Positions 1 through 9,117 of a stretch of DNA of 64,000 bases are shown piece by piece. The notes under the pieces were generated by a model. It saw only the letters and a list, made by a program, of their open reading frames with translations. It had not been told where the DNA came from and did not search any database. How positions within the stretch are numbered: the first letter of the stretch is position 1; each line of letters opens with the position of its first letter. The translations under genes and the position numbers were made by a program. Source of the DNA: Zantedeschia hybrid cultivar (Eukaryota; Streptophyta; Magnoliopsida; Alismatales; Araceae); contig JARZZO010000006.1 of NCBI GenBank assembly GCA_030544215.1, positions 45,918,501-45,982,500 on the forward strand. The letters are read 5' to 3'.

Positions 1-25
1 GGCAGGTCAGGAGCCGGGCGGTTAG
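1..25 (+). CDS. 3' end of an upstream gag copy (partial)
   Basis: The last residues and TAG stop (23-25) match the C-terminus of the two complete gag copies downstream, showing that the tandem array continues to the left of the window. Confidence 0.7.
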
Positions 26-374
26 TGAGTGTTCGAGGCGTGATTGGAGTCGCGTCTCTTTGTGGAGGTCCGAGAGGTTGTGCTAGAAGAGCACTTTTAC
101 CTTGTCTTATTCAGAGGTGGTTGTGAACTCTGGTGGCACTTTTATGTATTTGGGTTTGATGGAGAATCGGTTTTGTAAGATGTGCCTTGTTAATGTGTGG
201 TTATTTTGATCTTTCAGCTTTTTGTCAGAATCGAGAATCTTGGTTAGCTTGGCTACTTGTTTGGAGCCCTGTGTGTGTGATTGGTGAGAATGATTGTTGT
301 AATTGGTATGTGTCGGCGTGTGCTGGTTAGCCGAGTTTTGCGATGAGCGGTTGCAAATTTCGTGGACGAATTTC

Positions 375-391
375 TTTTAAGGGGGGGAGAA
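375..391 (+). other. Polypurine tract of gypsy unit
   Basis: TTTTAAGGGGGGGAGAA directly precedes the LTR start TGTAAGG. The same tract is at 2522-2538 and 4669-4685. It is the expected plus-strand primer of an LTR element. Confidence 0.8.
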
Positions 392-980
392 TGTAAGGAC
401 TGAGGGTTCGGGTTCTGTATTCGGGTCGGGTTCGGGCCGGATCCCTTCGTTTGGACCCTGTGGGGTCTTGAGATTTCTGATTGAATGGCGTCAGCACTGC
501 TCGACGCCTGTTTACTGCTTTACTTAATTGCCATATATTCCTGTTGTTGTACTTGTGGGTGTGTGAGTGGGAGGTGGGGGATCGGATGATCCCTACTGAG
601 CCCAATTCTGGTGTGGCTCACTCCCTGCGGTTTCAGGTGTGGACTTCGCGGCGTGTGGAGGCGTGTGGTGCCTTCTTGGTGTGCGGACCAGCAGCTGTCT
701 CTGTTCCGGGGTATGCCCCGATGTTGTTGTACTTTCCTTCTGCCTGTATTTATTTAATTATTGTTGGACATGTAATTATTGTTGGACTGTATACGGACAT
801 TGTTTTCTTCCTTCTTGCGCACTTGCTTACCTTCGTAATCCGTATGATTGTTATATTTAGCCTTGTTTAGCACTTACTCCTCCAGAGGTGTTGTGTGAGA
901 TCCGGGTGTGAACCCGCAGTTAATGGGCCGACATCCATTTAGTGACCGGGTCTCCGATCATAGGATGGCGGGTCGTTACA
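392..980 (+). repeat. Gypsy LTR 1 (589 bp)
   Basis: TG...CA ends, preceded by a purine tract and followed by a primer site. It is shorter than the third LTR of the array because it lacks about 2.13 kb. It keeps a single GGCGTC-N10-GACGCC dyad (487-508), and the missing block starts immediately after that dyad. Confidence 0.9.
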
Positions 981-982
981 GA

Positions 983-994
983 TGGTATCAGAGC
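983..994 (+). other. Primer-binding site (tRNA-iMet type)
   Basis: TGGTATCAGAGC lies two bases after the LTR end, as expected for minus-strand priming by initiator Met tRNA. The second unit has it at 3130-3141. Confidence 0.8.
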
Positions 995-1134
995 TCAATC
1001 TGGTCGAGTATGTGGTAAACTGGGTTAGATATTATAGTCCAACAATAAGTACGAGTCTGTACAGGCGATGGCTGCTGGTGTAGATTGATAGGTTTTGACG
1101 TGTTTTGGTTCGATTTGCGTGTTGTGGGGCAGCG

Positions 1135-2172
1135 ATGGCGCCGAAGAGGAGAGTTTCGTTGGCTCGTGATTCGAGAGCAGATGGTGGTGGTTCGAGGGCA
1201 GAAGAACATAATGTGGATCGTTTTATGGAAGCTATGATTGGGGCTATGTCTAGATACCAACAGGGAGATGGAAGTGAGGGGTCCAGTTCTCGAGCTAGCC
1301 AATCCGCGGTGGTGGAGCGGTTCTTGAAGCTGAAGCCCCCTTCTTTCACGGGTCAACCTGTTCCAGATGCGGCAGCTCAGTGGATTAAGGAAGTGGAGAA
1401 GGTGTTTGATGTTCTAGAATGTGCTGAGAGTGACAAGACCTTGTTGGCAACCTACTTGCTGAAGGGCGATGCTTATGATTGGTGGGTTACCATCAAGGGG
1501 TTGATGTTTCCATATAGGCCTTTGAGAGAGATTCCTTGGGAAGGCTTCGTGAGAGAGTTTAATGGACAGTACTTTCCGAGGCACGTTCGTAGGTCCAAGG
1601 AAAGGGAGTTTATGGAATTGGTGCAGGATGGTATGTCAGTTCTAGAGTATCAGATGAAATTTGTAGCTCTGGGAAGATTTGCTCCACACATATCTGAGCG
1701 TGAGGATCTTAGGACGGAGAAATTTGTGGATGGACTTCGGCATGATCTGAGGGAGTTTGTGGCAGCCCATTGTTGTAAAGATTTGGCGTCAGCTGTTCGG
1801 TGCGCGGCAGCAGTGGAGATGCAGTTCCAACACGCGGCAAAGGAATCGGAGCATTCAGCACAGGGGAAGCAGCATAGCAGGGATAGATCAGCAGTCTTTT
1901 CGTTAGGTGGTTCGAGTTCCTTTGAGGTCGAGTTCCAGGAGGTACCTTGTGACGAGGATGAGGATGGTTCGGTTCAGCAGATGCAGACAGAGGTCAGCTG
2001 GCAGCAGAAAGCGAGGCGGGACACAGCGGATCGTTGTCCCCGTTGTAGCAGGTTTCATGGCAACCGGTTATGTCCCTTGATCACTGGTAGCTGTTTCGCC
2101 TGTGGTAGGAAGGGACATCTCGCGAGGAACTTTCCCCAGAAGAACCAGGCAGGTCAGGAGCCGGGCGGTTAG
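1135..2172 (+). CDS. gag: Gag, gypsy tandem copy 1 (zinc knuckle damaged)
   Basis: The predicted protein has 345 residues from the first ATG of this frame, which sits in a good context 155 nt after the LTR; the frame is open further upstream but without ATG. The N-terminus is basic (MAPKRR), followed by a retrotransposon Gag domain (about residues 60-230, including AAQWIKEVEKVF and YDWWVTIKG), an acidic linker and a Cys-rich tail. The CCHC knuckle reads CFACGRKGHLARNF: the last Cys (about residue 333) is Phe, which should impair nucleic-acid binding. Gag would form the virus-like particle. I count eleven amino-acid differences from the second copy. No pol follows the TAG stop. Confidence in the family is high; whether this copy is expressed is unknown. 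Confidence 0.85.
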   Translation: MAPKRRVSLARDSRADGGGSRAEEHNVDRFMEAMIGAMSRYQQGDGSEGSSSRASQSAVVERFLKLKPPSFTGQPVPDAAAQWIKEVEKVFDVLECAESDKTLLATYLLKGDAYDWWVTIKGLMFPYRPLREIPWEGFVREFNGQYFPRHVRRSKEREFMELVQDGMSVLEYQMKFVALGRFAPHISEREDLRTEKFVDGLRHDLREFVAAHCCKDLASAVRCAAAVEMQFQHAAKESEHSAQGKQHSRDRSAVFSLGGSSSFEVEFQEVPCDEDEDGSVQQMQTEVSWQQKARRDTADRCPRCSRFHGNRLCPLITGSCFACGRKGHLARNFPQKNQAGQEPGG

Positions 2173-2538
2173 TGAGTGTTCGAGGCGTGATTGGAGTCGC
2201 GTCTCTTTGTGGAGGTCCGAGAGGTTGTGCTAGAAGAGCACTTTTACCTTGTCTTATTCAGAGGTGGTTGTGAACTCTGGTGGCACTTTTATGTATTTGG
2301 GTTTGATGGAGAATCGGTTTTGTAAGATGTGCCTTGTTAATGTGTGGTTATTTTGATCTTTCAGCTTTTTGTCAGAATCGAGAATCTTGGTTAGCTTGGC
2401 TACTTGTTTGGAGCCCTGTGTGTGTGATTGGTGAGAATGATTGTTGTAATTGGTATGTGTCGGCGTGTGCTGGTTAGCCGAGTTTTGCGATGAGCGGTTG
2501 CAAATTTCGTGGACGAATTTCTTTTAAGGGGGGGAGAA

Positions 2539-3127
2539 TGTAAGGACTGAGGGTTCGGGTTCTGTATTCGGGTCGGGTTCGGGCCGGATCCCCTGGTTTG
2601 GACCCTGTGGGGTCTTGAGATTTCTAACTGAATGGCGTCAGCACTGCTCGACGCCTGTTTACTGCTTTACTTAATTGCCATATATTCCTGTTGTTGTACT
2701 TGTGGGTGTGTGAGTGGGAGACAGGGGATCGGATGATCCCTACTGAGCCCAATTCTGGTGTGGCTCACTCCCTGCGGTTTCAGGTGTGGACTTCGCGGCG
2801 TGTGGAGGCGTGTGGTGCCTTCTTGGTGTGCGGACCAGCAGCTGTCTCTGTTCCGGGGTATGCCGCGAGGTTGTTGTACTTTCCTTCTGCCTGTACTTAT
2901 TTAATTATTGTTGGACATGTAATTATTGTTGGACTGTATACGGACATTGTTATCTTCCTTCCTGCGCACTTGCTTACCTTTGTAATCCGTATGATTGTCA
3001 TATTTAGCCTTGTTTAGCACTTACTCCTCCAGAGGTGTTGTGTGAGATCCGGGTGTGAACCCGCAGTTAATGGGCCGACATCCATTTAGTGACCGGGTCT
3101 CCGATCATAGGATGGCGGGTCGTTACA
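2539..3127 (+). repeat. Gypsy LTR 2 (589 bp)
   Basis: Same ends and length as LTR 1, shared by the two gag units as a common middle LTR. It carries the same single dyad (2634-2655) and the same internal deletion relative to LTR 3. Confidence 0.9.
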
Positions 3128-3281
3128 GATGGTATCAGAGCTCAATCTGGTCGAGTATGTGGTAAACTGGGTTAGATATTATAGTCCAACAATAAGTACG
3201 AGTCTGTACAGGCGATGGCTGCTGGTGTAGATTGATAGGTTTAGACGTGTTTTGGTTCGATTTGCGTGTTGTGGGGCAGCG

Positions 3282-4319
3282 ATGGCGCCGAAGAGGAGAG
3301 TTCTGTTGGCTCGTGATTCGAGAGTAGATGGTGGTGGTTCGAGGGCAGAAGGACATAATGTGGATCGTTTTATGGAAGCTATGATTGGGGCTATGTCTAG
3401 ATACCAACAGGGAGATGGAAGTGAGGGGTCAAATTCTCGAGGTAGCCAATCCGCGGTGGTGGAGCGGTTCTTGAAGCTGAAGCCCCCTTCTTTCACGGGT
3501 CAACCTGTTCCAGATGCGGCAGCTCAGTGGATTAAGGAAGTGGAGAAGGTGTTTGATGTTCTAGAATGTGCTGAGAGTGACAAGACCTTGTTGGCAACCT
3601 ACTTGCTGAAGGGCGATGCTTATGATTGGTGGGTTACCATCAAGGGGTTGATGTTTCCATATAGGCCTTTGAGAGAGATTCCTTGGGAAGGCTTCGTGAG
3701 AGAGTTTAGTGGACAGTACTTTCCGGGGCACGTTCGTAGGGCCAAGGAAAGGGAGTTTATGGAATTGGTGCAGGATGGTATGTCAGTTCTAGAGTATCAG
3801 ATGAAATTTGTAGCTCTGGGAAGATTCGCTCCACACATATCTGAGCGTGAGGATCTTAGGACGGAGAAATTTGTGGATGGACTTCGGCATGATCTGAGGG
3901 AGTTTGTGGCAGCCCATTGTTGTAAAGATTTGGCGTCAGCTGTTCGGTGCGCGGCAGCAGTGGAGATGCAGTTCCAACACGCGGCAAAGGAATCGGAGCA
4001 TTCAACACAGGGGAAGCAGCATAGCAGGGATAGATCAGCAGTCTTTTCGTCAGGTGGTTCGAGTTCCTTTGAGGTCGAGTTCCAGGAGGTACCTTGTGAC
4101 GAGGATGAGGATGGTTCGGTTCAGCAGATGCAGACAGAGGTCAGCTGGCAGCAGAAAGCGAGGCGGGACACTGCGGATCGTTGTCCCCGTTGTAGCAGGT
4201 TTCATGGCAACCGGTTATGTCCCTTGATCACTGGTAGCTGTTTCGCCTGTGGTAGGAAGGGACATCTCGCGAGGAACTGTCCCCAGAAGAACCAGGCAGG
4301 TCAGGAGCCGGGCGGTTAG
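3282..4319 (+). CDS. gag: Gag, gypsy tandem copy 2 (CCHC intact)
   Basis: A 345-residue Gag starting at the first in-frame ATG after the primer site. It is colinear with the first copy and has the same length. The C-terminal knuckle is canonical here: CFACGRKGHLARNC has C320, C323, H328 and C333. A second Cys/His cluster (CPRCSRFHGNRLC) lies just upstream. The frame is undamaged and ends in TAG; the 366-nt untranslated tail to the next LTR contains no other coding signal. By family knowledge it is the structural and RNA-binding protein of the particle; enzymes would have to come from another element. Confidence 0.87.
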   Translation: MAPKRRVLLARDSRVDGGGSRAEGHNVDRFMEAMIGAMSRYQQGDGSEGSNSRGSQSAVVERFLKLKPPSFTGQPVPDAAAQWIKEVEKVFDVLECAESDKTLLATYLLKGDAYDWWVTIKGLMFPYRPLREIPWEGFVREFSGQYFPGHVRRAKEREFMELVQDGMSVLEYQMKFVALGRFAPHISEREDLRTEKFVDGLRHDLREFVAAHCCKDLASAVRCAAAVEMQFQHAAKESEHSTQGKQHSRDRSAVFSSGGSSSFEVEFQEVPCDEDEDGSVQQMQTEVSWQQKARRDTADRCPRCSRFHGNRLCPLITGSCFACGRKGHLARNCPQKNQAGQEPGG

Positions 4320-4780
4320 TGAGTGTTCGAGGCGTGATTGGAGTCGCGTCTCTTTGTGGAGGTCCGAGAGGTTGTGCTAGAAGAGCACTTTTACCTTGTC
4401 TTATTCAAAGGTGGTTGTGAACTCTGGTGGCACTTTTATGTATTTGGGTTTGATGGAGAATCGGTTTTGTAAGATGTGCCTTGTTAATGTGTGGTTATTT
4501 TGATCTTTCAACTTTTTGTCAGAATCGAGAATCTTGGTTAGCTTGGCTACTTGTTTGGAGCCCTGTGTGTGTGATTGGTGAGAATGATTGTTGTAATTGG
4601 TATGTGTCGGCGTGTGCTGGTTAGCCGAGTTTTGCGATGAGCGGTTGCAAATTTCGTGGACGAATTTCTTTTAAGGGGGGGAGAATGTAAGGACTGAGGG
4701 TTCGGGTTCTGTATTCGGGTCGGGTTCGGGCTGGATCCCCTGGTTTGGACCCTGTGGGGTCTTGAGATTTCTAACTGAAT

Positions 4781-6012
4781 GGCGTCAGCACTGCTCGACG
4801 CCTTTCAAAAGGCGTCAAGTTGTGTGGACGCCATTTAGGTCTGATGGTTGTTGTGCCACGTGTGCGCCACGTGGGCGGGTTTAGGGCCGCGAGAGTACGG
4901 CCCCTATCACATCGTCTGAACGGCGTCCAGGTTGGTCGACGCGATTCAGACTGCGACACCTGCGATGTCAGTGCGCAGCGCCAGAGCGTTGTCAGTACGG
5001 CCTGTCCTGTCGTCTGAAAGGCGTCCGTGGAGAGTGACGCGTTTCAGACCGCTGTCAGTACGGCCTGTCCTGTCAGACTGATAGGCGTCTGCCTCGCTCG
5101 ACGCGTTTTAGCTGGATTCTGATTGACCCCGCGAGCCTCCCCTTCTTTCCCTCATTCTCGCCTTCACTCTCTCTCTCCTCGCCCTCTCCGCCCTCTCCGA
5201 CTCTCTTTTTCCCCTTCCCTTCCTCTTCTTCCTCTTCCAATCACTCCATAGCCTCCTTACCTCTCACCTCTACCTCCACCACCTCCTTCGCGGCGTTCCA
5301 TTCTCCGGACGGCGGCCGACGTCGCGGCGGAGTGGCGGCGTCCTCGAGGGTACCGGCGGCGGTCTGCGGTGCGGCGGGTCGGCGGCACGGAGCTTGGTGG
5401 AGTTCAAGAACCGGTAGGGGGACGAACCTTGCATATGTTGCTCGTGTTTTCCTAGGCGTGATATGCCGTATTTTGGGCAAGATTGAGCATGTTTAGGCAG
5501 TGTTCTTGTGGGTATGGCCGTGCTCGTGAACGTGGATTTGCAGCATGCTTGTGGTGGTTGAATTCCTCTTCCTCCCCCTTCGGTTTTGGGACTTTTTCGG
5601 GGTGTTTGGGGTTAAGGGAGAAACCCTCGGATCGAACCAGGGAATCAGGTTTCTGGCGCTAAACGGCGTCGTGCCTGGTCGACGCCTTTTAGAAGGGCGT
5701 CAGGGCAGTACGACGCCTTTTAGGGCAGAAACCTCCCTGTTCGAGGTTTCGCGAGATAGGGGTTCTGGCGGTAAATGACGTCATGGATGGGCGACGCCTT
5801 TCGGAAGGACGTCGGGCCATCATGACGCCATTTAGGCAGGAAATCACCCCGAGCGAGGGTCTGTAAATCTGGAATTTCGGTGTGAATGGCGTCTGTAGAC
5901 ATGGACGCGTTTTAAAAGGGCGACTCCCTATGACGACGCGTTTCAAGGAATAAATCTAGTTTTTAATGAACCTGTCTGAGGGGCTTGAATGGCGTCGACC
6001 TCGGTCGACGCG
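4781..6012. repeat. Array of twelve GGCGTC-N10-GACGCC dyads
   Basis: Cores lie at 4781-4802, 4811-4832, 4922-4943, 5020-5041, 5084-5105, 5665-5686, 5696-5717, 5777-5798, 5808-5829, 5888-5909, 5919-5940 and 5991-6012. Every spacer is exactly 10 nt and differs in sequence. Flanks extend the arms to about CTRAAN and NTTYAG. Many units come in pairs 30-31 bp apart, repeated about every 111 bp. Confidence 0.85.
5135..5240 (+). promoter_or_regulatory. Pyrimidine-rich tract in the long LTR
   Basis: A CT-rich stretch directly follows the first dyad cluster. Such tracts often mark plant core promoters or 5' leaders; transcription here is inference. Confidence 0.35.
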
Positions 6013-7406
6013 ATTCAAGACAGAACTGTATAATCCTGGTTTTATCATGTGTTTCACTGTGGGACGATTCAAGTGCATGCTTTAAGCTGTACGCTGAGAC
6101 GGAGATTACCGTATGAATGGAATCATGTTGTGTGTGTGTGTGCTTATGCGAATTTTGGAATCGATATAACTGTGGTTTACGTTGTCACCATGGACCGATG
6201 GGGACAGGGTCATGGTGTTTGTGAGGCATTGTGCCGTACCGGTGGGAGGAGTGGTACATGTTGTGTTTTACCTTAGGCTGAGGGAAGCAGAACCACCTTG
6301 AGCCCGTCGGGCCGGAGTAGCTGGTGCGCTATCCGAGGGGTTGCTGCTTGGCCTCAGCGGGTCGGGGTTTCCCTGGTTGTCGTCGCAGCTTCCGGTGCGT
6401 TTCTTGCTGTGGAGCTGGTTGTGGTACTGTTAGAGTTGTTTTACCCCTGTAGCCACTGGGCCTGATGTGACCTTTGATCAAGGTTACGAGTGGTACCCTT
6501 AGCCCTTTGGCCTGACGCAGCCCGGGAGGTTAGGGTTGTGGGTAGTTCCTGTAGCTTCGGCTTGACGGGGGTTCGCCGGTCCCCAGGGCCCTCCTGAAGC
6601 GCTGAGGCCTAGCGTGGAGGCAAATCCGGACGGTAGGACAGTAGTCTAGACTGCTTGTGTGCACACGTAGCTGGCAGTGGCGGTACACTGGTTCCAGCTA
6701 GTCCTAGTTTGACTCACTGCCTCACCCTACAGTGCCCCGGAACACTGTAGGGGTGGACAGGCGTGAGCAGTGGTGGTAGTGTTGGGAGGCGACGTTTGAC
6801 TTCGGTCGACAGTGTGGTTCAGTCGCTTCGTGGACTTTGACTGTGAGACGTGACTCTGCGTTGTGTTCTTCGGGTTGTTAGAATGGTTCTTGCTACACTG
6901 CTTATCGTACGTTTCATATCAGAGTTGGGTGCTATGTTTACTGCTTTACTTAATTGCCATATATTCCTGTTGTTATACTTGTGGGTGTGTGAGTGGGAGG
7001 CAGGGGATCGGATGATCCCTACTGAGCCCAATTCTGGTGTGGCTCACTCCCTGCGGTTTCAGGTGTGGACTTCGCGGCGTGTGGAGGCGTGTGGTGCCTT
7101 CTTGGTGTGCGGACCAGCAGCTGTCTCTGTTCCGGGGTATGCCCCGATGTTGTTATACTTTCCTTCTGCCTGTACTTATTTAATTATTGTTGGACATGTA
7201 ATTATTGTTGGACTGTATACGGACATTGTTATCTTCCTTCCTGCGCACTTGCTTACCTTTGTAATCCGTATGATTGTTATATTTAGCCTTGTTTATCACT
7301 TACTCCTCCAGAGGTGTTGTGTGAGATCCGGGTGTGAACCCGCAGTTAATGGGCCGACATCCATTTAGTGACCGGGTCTCCGGTCATAGGATGGCGGGTC
7401 GTTACA

Positions 7407-7512
7407 ACTGATCTCAGGTGCAGCCTTAACTCCCATCATTTTCTTAAAATTATTAAACTGTTCATCCATACGCTCCATCTTCGCGAGTAGAGCTTGAGTC
7501 GTTAGATCAGCC
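7407..7512 (-). pseudogene. Fragment of gag-like gene (piece 3)
   Basis: On the minus strand this reads as an open segment containing LLAKMERMDEQFNNFKKM, which is Gag-like and coiled-coil-prone. It is cut by gypsy LTR 3 on one side and by copia B1 on the other. The reading frame continues from the piece at 38743-39029 across the B1 target site (TAGCC/CAGCC). Assignment to a gypsy-type gag is tentative. Confidence 0.5.
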
Positions 7513-9100
7513 TGATGGTTATAGGTGTCCTCTAAGCCTATCATAAGGCACCTATTTCAATCTGGTTCACTAATTAATGGCATTGAATTCATTATGTAGA
7601 TTGGGATATTTATAATTGCGCATAATGAAGTCCATGAATATGTGCAATAGTCATCTGATTATGATGAGATCAGAATAATGAGACTAATGACTTATAAACA
7701 CATATTCTTAATTGTTCCTAGTCGTAGGATGTTTGAGAAGGACATTAAACATCCGGTTAGATTAGTACAAGTTATTCCAGCTCATATGATCAGGGTGACT
7801 GATCTCGTTAGTTACTCGTGTGGAGACACAATGGTAAACCTGTAAGTGCTCATTAGGGAATGAGTTCACTGAACTGATCTGACATGAATCGCCGAATGGT
7901 AATTTACCTGACTGTCAATCGGCTTGATTCATCGTCACAGTGGCGTGGTTGATCCTTGGACTTGAGACACCAAAGACACCTTGTCGGTGGACTTCTGGAC
8001 TTTGACCTTGACCTACGAATCCCTATCCACGGGATCTCTAATAGTCAAGGATCGGGTCTAGCGGAAGACCTTCGAAGGTGATTGTGTGCTCAATAAAGGA
8101 TCGTTCGCTCTCAGGTAATTGGAGAGAAAATGCTCTAGAATAGATCCGCAGGAGTCTCTGGCCAGAGCAGAAACAATATCAGAAAAGTGGTTTTCGGATA
8201 TTGTACAGCGGAGTCTGATTCAAGTGAGTTGACTATCTAGGGTTTGACAGTTGACCATAACCTAGGTTAACTCGAGAGCATTGTGCGAACGAAGGATTAT
8301 AGCCACGCGGTAATTGTGGACGGATAGGTTCCATGAGTGGGTTGCTGAACCCCATTACCTTCTGGGATCATGCGGTGTTGCTTGGCACCCAACTTGATAG
8401 GAAGTCCGACCGAATTTACATGCGATGATAATTCGGTTGAATAATTAATTAATATCTAGATATTAATTAATTACAATAAGTCAATAACTAGTTATTGGAC
8501 TTAACGGGCTGAAAACCGGACTGGTAAATGGGCCTAGAGGGTCACACGCAATAAGATTCTCAGTCGGTGGTACATAAGCGGGATTTATATTAACTCGGGG
8601 ACTTCTGTGAAAAGTCACGTTGACTTAATATATATACGCGCTGTTGAGAAACCCTGGGCCAAGTTCCAGGATTTCCCCTTGCTGGCCGTCATCCCTCCTT
8701 TCTCTCTCCTCCTCTGGGCGCCCCGTTCGAGGTGCCGAGATTGTCTCCGTCTCCGCCGCGTGTGATTCCCAAAAGTCGGGAATTCCCGTCGGCGGGATTT
8801 CAGCAATCGTTGCGGCGATGGATCATCAGCGAGCGAGCTGAAACGGACGAGGGATCGAGGACGAACCACCACGGAGGATCGCGTAGATACCGCTGGAGGC
8901 CGGACGCTTGTGCGGCTCGCGGCATCGCCTCGACGGAACCGAGAGGGAAGCTGATTTGAATTCGCGCACGGTAATTGGATTACTTCTCGTTGTTTTCGAT
9001 TTTAGTTTTTCGTTCCGAATCAGATCAGCGGGCATCAGGCGGGATAAAATTTTGTTCGTCGTTTCCGCTGCGTTCTTTGCGTCTCGCCTGGATCCCAACA
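7513..9100 (+). repeat. B1 5' LTR (1588 bp)
   Basis: Runs from TGATGGTTATAGGTG to GATCCCAACA and is followed by the primer site. It is homologous to the other B copies at 27840, 39030 and 52436, and along its length more distantly to family-A LTRs. A TATA-like TATATATA lies at 8629-8636. Confidence 0.9.
8629..8636 (+). promoter_or_regulatory. TATA-like box of family-B LTR
   Basis: TATATATA lies about 465 bp before the LTR end and recurs in the other B copies (for example 38274-38281). It is the likely core promoter, by position and sequence only. Confidence 0.5.
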
Positions 9101-9101
9101 G

Positions 9102-9117
9102 TGGTATCAGAGCCAGG
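9102..9117 (+). other. B1 primer-binding site
   Basis: TGGTATCAGAGCCAGG, one base after the LTR, is complementary to the initiator Met tRNA 3' end. Confidence 0.85.

Larger units (their letters stand above)
1..7406 (+). mobile_element. Tandem array of a gag-only (TR-GAG-like) Ty3/gypsy element
   Basis: The order is gag tail, LTR, gag, LTR, gag, LTR. LTRs start at 392, 2539 and 4686, exactly 2147 bp apart with no indels between the first two units. Each LTR runs from TGTAAGGACTGAG to GTTACA. The first two are followed by a TGGTATCAGAGC primer site and all three are preceded by a purine tract. Each unit encodes only Gag; there is no protease, reverse transcriptase or integrase, so it is non-autonomous. 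Such tandem forms are usually explained by LTR-LTR unequal recombination. The left end lies outside the window. The lineage within gypsy (perhaps Tekay-like, given the long LTR) is inference. Confidence 0.85.
4686..7406 (+). repeat. Long gypsy LTR 3 (2721 bp), right end of the array
   Basis: The first about 117 bp and the last about 470 bp match LTRs 1 and 2. Between them (about 4803-6934) lie 2132 bp that the short LTRs lack. The break falls inside a run of dyads and shows no target duplication or terminal repeats, so this is more likely the ancestral long LTR than an insertion. It holds a dyad array, a pyrimidine-rich stretch and GC-rich sequence. The flank after GTTACA (7406) is the gag relic; no primer site follows. 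Confidence 0.8.

Noticed and set aside
481..870. Open frames inside the gypsy LTRs (also at 2691 and 6850)
   Set aside because: Repeated with the LTR, hydrophobic low-information text, no gene context.
4803..6934. Independent transposon inserted in gypsy LTR 3
   Set aside because: No terminal inverted repeats or target duplication, and the dyad array crosses the junction, so deletion in the short LTRs fits better.
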